Source: JAAYJT01 sp037445555 (lineage in GTDB: Bacteria; Bacteroidota; Bacteroidia; Bacteroidales; JAAYJT01). From it: a stretch of 64,000 bases of DNA. Where the stretch lies: assembly GCA_037445555.1 (NCBI GenBank), contig JBBIKG010000002.1, forward strand, positions 1 to 64,000, read 5' to 3'. Made by a program: the position numbers and the translations under genes. Shown here piece after piece: positions 42,883 to 50,510 of the stretch. Numbering within the stretch: the stretch's first letter is position 1; every line of letters starts with the position of its first letter. The notes under the pieces were generated by a model, which made no database searches, was not told where the DNA came from, and saw only the letters and a program-made list of their open reading frames with translations.

Positions 42883-43119
42883 TTCTGAATAGAATTATAG
42901 GCCCGTCTTTCCTGTCAAGCAGGCAATTTGCAGGCGTGCTTATCATATATTAATGGATAATTCCAATTACCGTTTTCTTCTGGCCTGTCTGCATGTGTGG
43001 AAGAAACCATACCATTCTATTTTTTTTCTGATAAACTACCATACTGTTGGACTAACTTCCGATGCTCCAGTGATCAAAATTTACTTCTCATTACTCAATC
43101 TTTCCTAACCAGAGTAATA
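42883..43119. other. Non-coding spacer between lpxA and the CotH pseudogene
   Basis: About 240 bp with no assignable gene, no clear terminator and no -7 consensus that I could place with confidence. It probably contained the promoter of the now-dead secreted protein gene. Confidence 0.5.
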
Positions 43120-45015
43120 TTGTCAGTCAACCTGTTTAGAAATTGGTTTCGCTTAGTATTGATCTGGAGCGTTCAGTTCAATCTTGGGGCCAAAGCGCAA
43201 AAATTTGTTTAGGATGGGGCCACCACCGCATGACAGCAAACCATCGAAGAGCGATATTCTCGTTAGCGGTATGCCTGAATCCGACATAAAAATAATTTTC
43301 AGACTTGAGTCGGTGTGTGATGAAATAAACCACCATGCAATCAGTGAGTTATCCTCAGCCTTCCTGCCCCGACGATGATGAAATTTTACTGTCAGTGGGT
43401 CTGAGCACAATAGGAGGAAATTTTTCCGGAACTTGTTTCAACGATAAAGCAACAAAATCAATTCTTCAGGGAGGGGCTCCATTCAACGGAAATTTAAGGC
43501 CAATTGACCGCCTGGGAAGTTTTAACAACCAAAAAAGCCCAAATGGACTCTGGAAATTTAGAAGGAAAGACACTCAGTTTGCAGCTAATCTGGGACAGCT
43601 GTTCTATTGGAGCCCCCTCTTTACCAAAAACCCGGTCCACCATTTACACTTTCTTCTTCCGCTCTTCCAATCGTATACATTGGCAATTAGGGGAAGGAAA
43701 TTCCGGATGATCCGAAAATTTCAGGCTATCTTAGAGTTTATGACAACGGCAGGGGCGAACCGAACAAACCTATTGATACACCTCTGTACATCAGTAACAT
43801 ATTGGAATTGAGCTAAAAGGATGCAATTCGCAGGCTTTCCCTCAAAAAAGCAATGAGTTCGAAATATAGTATTCCTCAGGAAATGCCACCCAAGTCCCCC
43901 TGCTGGGGATGCCATCCGAAACCGATTAGATACTCAATGCCAATAATAGCCACAAATCATTTATCAGAGATGCGTTGGCCTACCATTTTAGGTCGCAGTT
44001 CGGACCATATGCGATGCGCTACCGCTATGTAGAGCTTTTTGTCAACAACCATTATCGGGGAATTTAAATTCTATCGGAAAAAATAAATCGTGATAATAGC
44101 CGGGTGGCTGTTGCAAAGATCGCAGTGACCGATAATTCTGGTGATAAACTCACCGGGGGTTATATTTTTAAAAAAGATAAAAAGACCGGTAGCGGAGGTG
44201 ATAGATGGTAAAGTAAAAACAAACCATCGGTGTCTCGCGACATTCAGGAATCTACTTTCAATATGAATATCCCTGTCAGAAGGAAATTTCAATCACACAG
44301 AAAGCCTACTTCAGGCATATGTTGATAGTTTTGAATAGGCTTTACAAACTCCGGTTTTTAGCTATTTGTTACTGAGCTGGCGTCGCTATGCTGACGAAGG
44401 TTTCTTTATCAACTATTCCATTAATAACGAGTTGAGTAAAAACATGTACGAATACCGCCTGAGCACTTCATTGCATAAGCAAAGCAATTGTCAAGGAGGG
44501 AAAATACGAATTGGTCCGGTTTGGGATCATGATCTCGCATGACTCAATGCCGATGATTGCGGGGAGATTCGTTTATAGGATGGGCCTACCGGTTTCCTTG
44601 TAACACGGAGCCAGTGGTAGGTGCATTTCTGGTGGAATCGCCTGCTCAAAGCCCGACCTTTTTAAATAACCTCAATAGCATCTGATTGAAACTGCGCGAA
44701 ATCACCCTGAGCATTGATGCACTCGGCAGGTATATCTACAGCGTAGGATTGATTATAACCCACGCCACCATCAGACATTTTGAGCAAGGGCCAATTCTTG
44801 GCATGTATGTGTGTCCAGTTAGGCTTACTCAGAAATGAATATCCGGATCGGGGTGATTAACAAACTTGGAGAATCGATGCTTCATCACAATTTTGAAAGG
44901 ACTGTGCTCCCTGTCGAAATTGACCATTTGTTTTTTCCTGTGGGAGAATATTACATGCGGTTTGCTACCAGGTCAGGCACCATCGCCAGTAAGTTAATTC
45001 AAATCAGAAAATTTT
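43120..45015 (+). pseudogene. Broken gene for a P-domain / CotH kinase-like / T9SS-secreted protein
   Basis: Pieces in all three plus frames form one decayed gene. A TTG at 43120 begins a signal-like segment (LVLIWSVQFNLGAKAQ). At 43290-43640 are P-domain blocks (CDEINHHAISELS, GTCFNDKATKSI, GGAPFNGNLRP, NGLWKF). At 43800-44660 are CotH blocks: GIELKGCNSQAFPQKS, RYRYVELFVNNHYRG, NRDNSRVAVAKIA, GGYIFKKDKK, IRIGPVWDHDL, FWWNRLLKARP. At 44835-45005 comes a T9SS-type sorting end (RIGVINKLGESMLHH, FFPVGEYYMRFATRSGTIAS). The original protein was a ~600-residue secreted protein. Many frameshifts and stops (e.g. after HYRGI, GDRW and HDLA) show long decay. Confidence 0.8.
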
Positions 45016-45148
45016 TCAGAATCCAAAATTCAGCCACAATCGCTTACTGGGAAAAAGATGCAGGAATTTCGATGACGAAATGAAGATGTGTATTTCAGTC
45101 CAAAAAGTGACCTTTCCGAAGAGGGGGGCAGAAAAAACACAACACGAA

Positions 45149-45721
45149 TTAAACCAATCCTGCAAATCCCATAAAGGCCAGGGCCAGAATACCCGCGGTG
45201 ACCAGAGCAATCGGAATGCCTTTCATGCCTTTGGGTACGCCCATCAGGTCAAGATGCTCGCGTATGCCCGAGAAGATGATAAGTGCCAATGCAAACCCAA
45301 TTGCATTAGCCACTGCAAATACTACCCCTTCGATTAAGTTGTAGTCTTTCTGAATAGTCAGCAGAGCGACACCTAACACAGCGCAGTTGGTGGTAATCAG
45401 CGGAAGAAAAATCCCAAGGGCCTGATAGAGCGGAGGACTAACCTTTTTCAGTACAATTTCAACCATCTGAACCAGTGTGGCAATAACCAGAATATACGTA
45501 ATGGTCTGGAGAAACTGTATCTGTAGCGGCACCAGAACATATGTGAAAATGAGATAGGTAACTATGGTAGCAAGGGTGAGTACAAAAAGCACTGCACCAC
45601 TCATACCAGTGGCTGTTGACACCTTACTTGACACGCCCAGAAACGGGCAAATCCCAAGAAACTGCGACAGCACTATGTTATTTACAAATACGGCAGTGAT
45701 TATTATTATAATATATTCCAT
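45149..45721 (-). CDS. rnfA: Rnf complex subunit RnfA
   Basis: 190 residues, six transmembrane helices, with the RnfA/NqrE hallmarks VNNIVLSQFLGICPFLGVSS and LPLITTNCAVLGVALL. The conserved Cys residues near the membrane centre bind an Fe-S cluster shared with RnfE/RnfD. It is the last gene of rnfBCDGEA. Rnf couples ferredoxin:NAD+ electron transfer to Na+ or H+ pumping. Confidence 0.96.
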   Translation of the reverse strand: MEYIIIIITAVFVNNIVLSQFLGICPFLGVSSKVSTATGMSGAVLFVLTLATIVTYLIFTYVLVPLQIQFLQTITYILVIATLVQMVEIVLKKVSPPLYQALGIFLPLITTNCAVLGVALLTIQKDYNLIEGVVFAVANAIGFALALIIFSGIREHLDLMGVPKGMKGIPIALVTAGILALAFMGFAGLV

Positions 45722-45738
45722 GGCAGTCGGAAGTTTTT

Positions 45739-46323
45739 TTATTTGGCTTTCTTAAGCTTATTGTTAAGGGCAATCATATAACCGAGAACGATAAAGGCTC
45801 CCGGAGGCAATACGAACACCAGGATGGAGTCTCCCGAATAAAAGTTCATTCCGAAGAGAGATCCGCTTCCCAGAAGTTCGCGGACACTGCCCAATATGGT
45901 CAGCGCTAGCGAAAATCCTATCCCCATGCCCACACCATCAATAAGTGACGATAGCAGGTTATTGCGCGAAGCAAACGCTTCGGCTCTTCCAAGCACAATA
46001 CAGTTGACAACGATGAGTGGGATAAAAATACCCAGTTGCGCATGCAACGCCGGGGCAAAGCCCGCCATCACCAAGTCGACGACAGTAACAAATGAAGCAA
46101 TGATGACAATAAAGGCCGGAATCCTGACCTTATCAGGAATCAGGTTCTTAACCAGCGAAATCACTATGTTTGACATAACCAGCACGAAGGTGGTTGCCAG
46201 GCCCATGCCAAGGCCATTGATCGCTGAGGTGGTCACAGCCAGTGTTGGGCATAGTCCTAAGAACAATGCAAGAACGGGGTTTTCCCTGATCAGGCCTTTG
46301 GTGAAGTTTGTTATCTGGCTCAT
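45739..46323 (-). CDS. rnfE: Rnf complex subunit RnfE
   Basis: 194 residues, six transmembrane helices, paralogous to RnfA in inverted topology. Signature: NFTKGLIRENPVLALFLGLC at the N-terminus and FIPLIVVNCIVLGRAEAFAS. Its ATG overlaps the rnfG stop and it ends 17 bp before rnfA. Inner-membrane subunit of the ferredoxin:NAD+ oxidoreductase. Confidence 0.96.
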   Translation of the reverse strand: MSQITNFTKGLIRENPVLALFLGLCPTLAVTTSAINGLGMGLATTFVLVMSNIVISLVKNLIPDKVRIPAFIVIIASFVTVVDLVMAGFAPALHAQLGIFIPLIVVNCIVLGRAEAFASRNNLLSSLIDGVGMGIGFSLALTILGSVRELLGSGSLFGMNFYSGDSILVFVLPPGAFIVLGYMIALNNKLKKAK

Positions 46324-46898
46324 TATTGTTCCTCCTGTTGTTTCTTTAGGGTTTCAAAAGCACGCACCAAGGCATCGCAATAAGCCCGCGAAGTTATAGT
46401 GGCGGCCGTGATAGCATCCACATCGCCACCATCTTTTTTTACCGCTAACCTGAACTCCCGGGGATTTTTGCCGGGGAACTGGTCTTTGAACGGGGACAAT
46501 GCCATTTTTGTTCCTAATCCGGGTGTTTCCTTGTGATCCAAAACAGCCACGCTTACAATTTCGCCAGTAGGCTTGAAGCCTGCCATAAGCTTGATCAGGC
46601 CACTGAATCCTTCATTTGTATAGGTTTCGATGGCAATTCCAATCAGGGTATCATTGCTGTAGGCGTAATTCAGAGCGAGTATTTCGTTGCCGCCATCGGC
46701 CGGAGTCACGGTAGATGTCTCTATCCGGGTGAATGGAGGAAGTACATTTTTTATCGCGGCTTCCTGTTTGGCTTTCTGGGCGATGGCAATGGGCTCCTTG
46801 GTAATCAAGTATACCCCACCCAGCAAAGCCGAAGCAGTGAATGATATCACAAGCAGGGTGAGAAACATATTTCTGAATGATGATTCTATCTTAGCCAT
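46323..46898 (-). CDS. rnfG: Rnf complex subunit RnfG (flavoprotein)
   Basis: 191 residues. An N-terminal membrane anchor (FLTLLVISFTASALLGGVYL) is followed by the periplasmic FMN-binding domain. The FMN-attachment motif is recognisable in VDAITAATITSRAYCDALV, where a Thr is the covalent FMN site. ETPGLGTKMALSPFKDQF is also family-typical. Overlaps rnfD by 8 bp and rnfE by 1 bp. Confidence 0.95.
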   Translation of the reverse strand: MAKIESSFRNMFLTLLVISFTASALLGGVYLITKEPIAIAQKAKQEAAIKNVLPPFTRIETSTVTPADGGNEILALNYAYSNDTLIGIAIETYTNEGFSGLIKLMAGFKPTGEIVSVAVLDHKETPGLGTKMALSPFKDQFPGKNPREFRLAVKKDGGDVDAITAATITSRAYCDALVRAFETLKKQQEEQ

Positions 46899-47898
46899 TT
46901 TTCACAACCTCCCCAAATCTTTTAGGTTTGAAACTTCGGTTAATAAGAGGCACAAAAGCGTTCATGATAAGAATGGCGAATGACACTCCTTCAGGATAAG
47001 CACCCCAAACACGTATGAGCAGGGTAATCACTCCGGCCCCGGCTCCAAAAATGAGTTGGCCGTTTGGGGTCATTGGCGATGTCACCATGTCAGTGGCCAT
47101 GTAGAATATTCCCAACATCATGCCCCCGGTAATCAGATGGAACAACGGATTGACATACATTGTAGGATCAATGAGCCATAGGATTCCGGCAAAGAGCAGT
47201 ACGGATCCTGTATAAGCCACGGGAATATGCCACGTGATTATCTTTCGCAGAAGCATATATAATCCCCCAATAAGCAATGCGATAGCCGACATTTCGCCCA
47301 GTGATCCGCCCTGATTTCCGGTCAGCAGGTCGATATAGGATGGAAACCCCGAGCCTGCAATCACCTCCTGCACTGTTCTGTTTGCCGCCAATCCTTCTTT
47401 CAGAATCCCTAAGGGGGTAGGCCCTGTGATGGCATCAGTAATTTTTGAACTAAAAATGGGCTGAGGCACAGGCCATGAAGTCATCTGAACGGGAAAACTT
47501 ATTAGCAGGAAAACCCGTCCAACTAGGGCAGGATTGAATGGATTTTTACCTAATCCGCCAAAGGACATCTTGGCTATACCAATTGAAACAAGGGCACCGA
47601 TGAGGATGATAACTACAGGTAGGTTGCTAGGAACATTGAAGGCAAGCAATACGCCGGTTACGATAGCCGATCCGTCGGTAATGCTTGAAGGTTGCCTCAA
47701 GAGATAACGCTGTATCAAATATTCAAAGAGAATACATGATGCCACCGATATTAATATGACGCGTGCGGCATCAAGGCCAAAGAAATAGAATGAAACCATC
47801 ATGGCCGGTACCATGGCAATTACCACCCCGAACATGACCGATCTTACCGAACACTTGTCGTGTATGTGGGGCGAACCAGAAATGAGCAGTTGATTCAT
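46891..47898 (-). CDS. rnfD: Rnf complex subunit RnfD (flavoprotein)
   Basis: 335 residues with about nine to ten transmembrane helices. Signature: LISGSPHIHDKCSVRSVMFG at the start, GGLGKNPFNPALVGRVFLLI, the covalent FMN region DAITGPTPLGILKEG, and the C-terminal YPEGVSFAILIMNAFVPLIN. It begins 3 bp after rnfC. Central ion-translocating subunit. Confidence 0.96.
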   Translation of the reverse strand: MNQLLISGSPHIHDKCSVRSVMFGVVIAMVPAMMVSFYFFGLDAARVILISVASCILFEYLIQRYLLRQPSSITDGSAIVTGVLLAFNVPSNLPVVIILIGALVSIGIAKMSFGGLGKNPFNPALVGRVFLLISFPVQMTSWPVPQPIFSSKITDAITGPTPLGILKEGLAANRTVQEVIAGSGFPSYIDLLTGNQGGSLGEMSAIALLIGGLYMLLRKIITWHIPVAYTGSVLLFAGILWLIDPTMYVNPLFHLITGGMMLGIFYMATDMVTSPMTPNGQLIFGAGAGVITLLIRVWGAYPEGVSFAILIMNAFVPLINRSFKPKRFGEVVKNG

Positions 47899-47901
47899 GA
47901 G

Positions 47902-49233
47902 TTATTTTTTAGCTCTGTTTCTTATTATTTGTCCAACTTTTGCTTTGCCTACCCTTAGGTGATCAAGCAATGGCCTACCGGAAGGGCATGTATAATGGCA
48001 CGAGCCACATTCAATGCAATCCATCACCATTTCGTTCTCTGCCTTTTCCCAGTCGGCAATTTCACATATCTGAGCCAGCAGCACAGGTTCCAGACCCATA
48101 GGGCACACGCTGATGCAGCGGGCACAACGAATGCAGTTCTGTATTTCGCTTCGTGCGCTCTCGTTTTCGGATAGGACGAGTATGCCACTGGTACCCTTGA
48201 CCACTGGCACATCAAGTGAAAGTAAGGTTTTTCCCATCATCGGGCCGCCACTTATAACCTTTCCGGTATCCGAAGGCAACCCTCCTGATCGCTCAACCAG
48301 CTCACTTACAGGTGTGCCTATACGAACGATATAGTTGGCAGGCCGAGCGACATTTTTACCTGTAACCGTCACCACCCGCTCGAACAGCGGCTTATTTTTC
48401 TGAACTGCTTCGTAAACAGCAAAGGCAGTGCCAACGTTCTGAACTACACAGCCCACCTCAATTGGCAGTTTTCCGGAGGGTACTTCGCGGTTAACAACTG
48501 CTTTAATAAGCTGTTTTTCACCCCCCTGGGGATATTTCACCTTGAGGGGTACAATTCCTATAGCCGGATAACCAGTTGCCAGTTTACGAAGATGGTCAAT
48601 GGCATCGGGTTTATTTTTTTCAATCCCTATGAAGGCTTGTTTCACTCCCAGAGCAGTCATCAGGATGGTGGTACCAATCAGAATTTCTTCGCCTTTTTCG
48701 AGCATCAGCCTGTGATCGCTGGTAAGATAGGGTTCGCACTCGACTCCATTGATAAGCAGGTAATTTGCTTTTTTACCTGAAGGCACCATCAGTTTGATAT
48801 GAGTAGGAAATGTGGCGCCCCCCAGGCCTACGATACCTTTATCCTTGACTTTGTCAATAATTTCCTGACTGTTCAGCCGACAATGGCGAATAATCTCAGG
48901 TGAGCGGTCGATGGTTTCTTCCCATTCATCTCCCTCCACATCAATCACAACAGCTTTGCGCCTGTAACCACTTGTATCCATCACTTCATCGATTCGGGCT
49001 ACCTTACCGCTGACAGATGCATGTACGTTGGATGAAATGAATGCTTCGCCTTTTGCTATGAGTTGCCCTGTTTTTACAACCGCCCCTTTATCGATCACAG
49101 GTATGGCAGAAGCTCCAAGATTTTGATTTAGCGGGATATATACTTTGGAAGGAATGGGCAGCGCCTCGATGGGCTTTTTTTCAGCAATTTTATTCTCTTC
49201 AGGATGAACACCGCCTAATCTGAATGTCTTCAT
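47902..49233 (-). CDS. rnfC: Rnf complex subunit RnfC
   Basis: 443 residues. N-terminal barrel-sandwich domain, NADH/FMN-binding domain (VGLGGATFPTHIKLMVPSGK, INGVECEPYLTSDHRLMLE), SLBB domain and two 4Fe-4S clusters near the C-terminus: CIRCARCISVCPMGLEP and CIECGSCHYTCPSGRPL. It is the cytoplasmic NADH site of Rnf. Short form without the long repeat tail of E. coli RsxC. Confidence 0.96.
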   Translation of the reverse strand: MKTFRLGGVHPEENKIAEKKPIEALPIPSKVYIPLNQNLGASAIPVIDKGAVVKTGQLIAKGEAFISSNVHASVSGKVARIDEVMDTSGYRRKAVVIDVEGDEWEETIDRSPEIIRHCRLNSQEIIDKVKDKGIVGLGGATFPTHIKLMVPSGKKANYLLINGVECEPYLTSDHRLMLEKGEEILIGTTILMTALGVKQAFIGIEKNKPDAIDHLRKLATGYPAIGIVPLKVKYPQGGEKQLIKAVVNREVPSGKLPIEVGCVVQNVGTAFAVYEAVQKNKPLFERVVTVTGKNVARPANYIVRIGTPVSELVERSGGLPSDTGKVISGGPMMGKTLLSLDVPVVKGTSGILVLSENESARSEIQNCIRCARCISVCPMGLEPVLLAQICEIADWEKAENEMVMDCIECGSCHYTCPSGRPLLDHLRVGKAKVGQIIRNRAKK

Positions 49234-49265
49234 ACGTTTCTGTAGTGTTTTGATGGTTGTGTGAA

Positions 49266-50141
49266 TTATTTTTCAGGCTGCGGAGTGGATATCTCAGATA
49301 CAGTTTCGGCTTTTTCCTTTCGTGGCGGGAAGTTGATTTCGTGGATGGCGTTTGTTGGGCAAACTGCCACACATTTGCGGCATAGCGTACATTTCGTGAA
49401 GTCGATATAAGCCAGGTTGTTTTCGATGGTGATGGCATCAAACTTACATTCTTTCTGGCATTTCACACAACCGATGCAGGCTACATCACAATTCTTGCGC
49501 GCTACGCCCCCTTTTTCGGTGTTGATGCAGCATACATAAATTCGGCGACTTTTCTTACCTGTATTGCGAAGCTCAATGATAGCGCGCGGGCAGGCTTCGA
49601 CGCAAGCGCCGCATGCAACACAATTCTCCTCGGTTATTATCGGTAGCCCGGTTTGAACATCCATATACATGGCATCAAACTGGCAGGAAACAACGCAATC
49701 GCCCAAGCCAAGGCATCCGTTGGGGCACCCGCTTTCGCCGGCCGAAAGGGCATGAGCAAACGCGCACGACATGGCTCCCTGGTATCGTACCTTTTTGGGC
49801 GCATTTGCATGCGATCCGTTGCAACGCACTACAGCCACCTGTTTTTCTTTGACTTCAGCCACCAGGCCAAGAAGTGAGGCAATGTCTGCCATCATTGCAT
49901 TACCTCCCACCGGGCAGTTCAGGTTTGAAAGGTTGTCTGCTTTGACAATGGCTTCCGCAAAGGCACGGCAACCGGCAAATCCGCAACCACCGCAATTGGC
50001 TCCCGGAAGTTTTTCGTTTACCTCGTCAATTCTTGGATCTTCGTAAACCTTAAATTTCTGGGCTATGAGGTAGAGAATGATTGCTGCCACCGCTCCTATT
50101 CCACTAAGCGATACTATTGAAAAAAGTAATGTAGAGTTCAC
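49266..50141 (-). CDS. rnfB: Rnf complex subunit RnfB (ferredoxin-like)
   Basis: 291 residues, GTG start preceded by a Shine-Dalgarno-like AAGGAG. One N-terminal membrane helix (SIVSLSGIGAVAAIILYLIA), a 4Fe-4S domain (GANCGGCGFAGCRAFAEAIV), then several ferredoxin-type clusters (CVACGACVEACP, CIGCVKCQKECK, CTLCRKCVAVCP). It accepts electrons from reduced ferredoxin and heads the rnfBCDGEA operon. Confidence 0.96.
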   Translation of the reverse strand: MNSTLLFSIVSLSGIGAVAAIILYLIAQKFKVYEDPRIDEVNEKLPGANCGGCGFAGCRAFAEAIVKADNLSNLNCPVGGNAMMADIASLLGLVAEVKEKQVAVVRCNGSHANAPKKVRYQGAMSCAFAHALSAGESGCPNGCLGLGDCVVSCQFDAMYMDVQTGLPIITEENCVACGACVEACPRAIIELRNTGKKSRRIYVCCINTEKGGVARKNCDVACIGCVKCQKECKFDAITIENNLAYIDFTKCTLCRKCVAVCPTNAIHEINFPPRKEKAETVSEISTPQPEK

Positions 50142-50224
50142 ACGTCTTCTCCTTTCCGGACTTGATTATCGCTGATAACTTATTGATAAATAGTTATAAA
50201 TGCCTTTAATTTTCAATCAACGGA

Positions 50225-50232
50225 CAAAAATA
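50225..50232 (-). promoter_or_regulatory. -7 promoter element for the rnf operon
   Basis: CAAAAATA on the plus strand reads TATTTTTG on the minus strand, exact TAnnTTTG. It gives an 80-nt leader to the rnfB GTG at 50141. Confidence 0.45.
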
Positions 50233-50466
50233 GAAACATTTGTCTGAACAGCATCATGAGGCTATTATAAACTCCGACAAGACAATCGACTGACATTGAA
50301 CTTGTTATAATATAAATTAGGGATACATGCTATACTACATCGTTTGCACATCATTGAACTTCAGATAAATACACTCCTTATTTAGAAATAGTATAAATTT
50401 CATACTCCTTTCATCTACATGCCCAAACGGCACATCAAACCAACAGCTTTTCAGTAATTTGGAAAA

Positions 50467-50474
50467 TAATTTTG
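50467..50474 (+). promoter_or_regulatory. -7 promoter element for the M16 peptidase gene
   Basis: TAATTTTG, exact TAnnTTTG, 36 bp before the ATG at 50511. It overlaps the TTG at 50472, which argues that translation starts at 50511. Confidence 0.5.
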
Positions 50475-50510
50475 ACAAACCCTTTACTGACATTGTTGAA
50501 ACAATACAAC

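Larger units (their letters stand above)
50142..50510. other. Divergent intergenic region rnfB / M16 peptidase
   Basis: 370 bp, AT-rich, no gene seen. It contains an exact -7 element for each direction (50225-50232 minus, 50467-50474 plus). No riboswitch, tRNA or strong hairpin recognised in between. Confidence 0.6.

Noticed and set aside
42997..43212. 71-codon plus-strand frame as an independent small gene
   Set aside because: Its second half is the signal-like segment leading into the P-domain fragments, so it is part of the CotH pseudogene, not a separate gene.
44835..45083. 82-codon plus-strand frame as a stand-alone small protein
   Set aside because: Its sequence reads as a T9SS sorting-domain end that completes the CotH pseudogene, with a run-on tail past the expected C-terminus.
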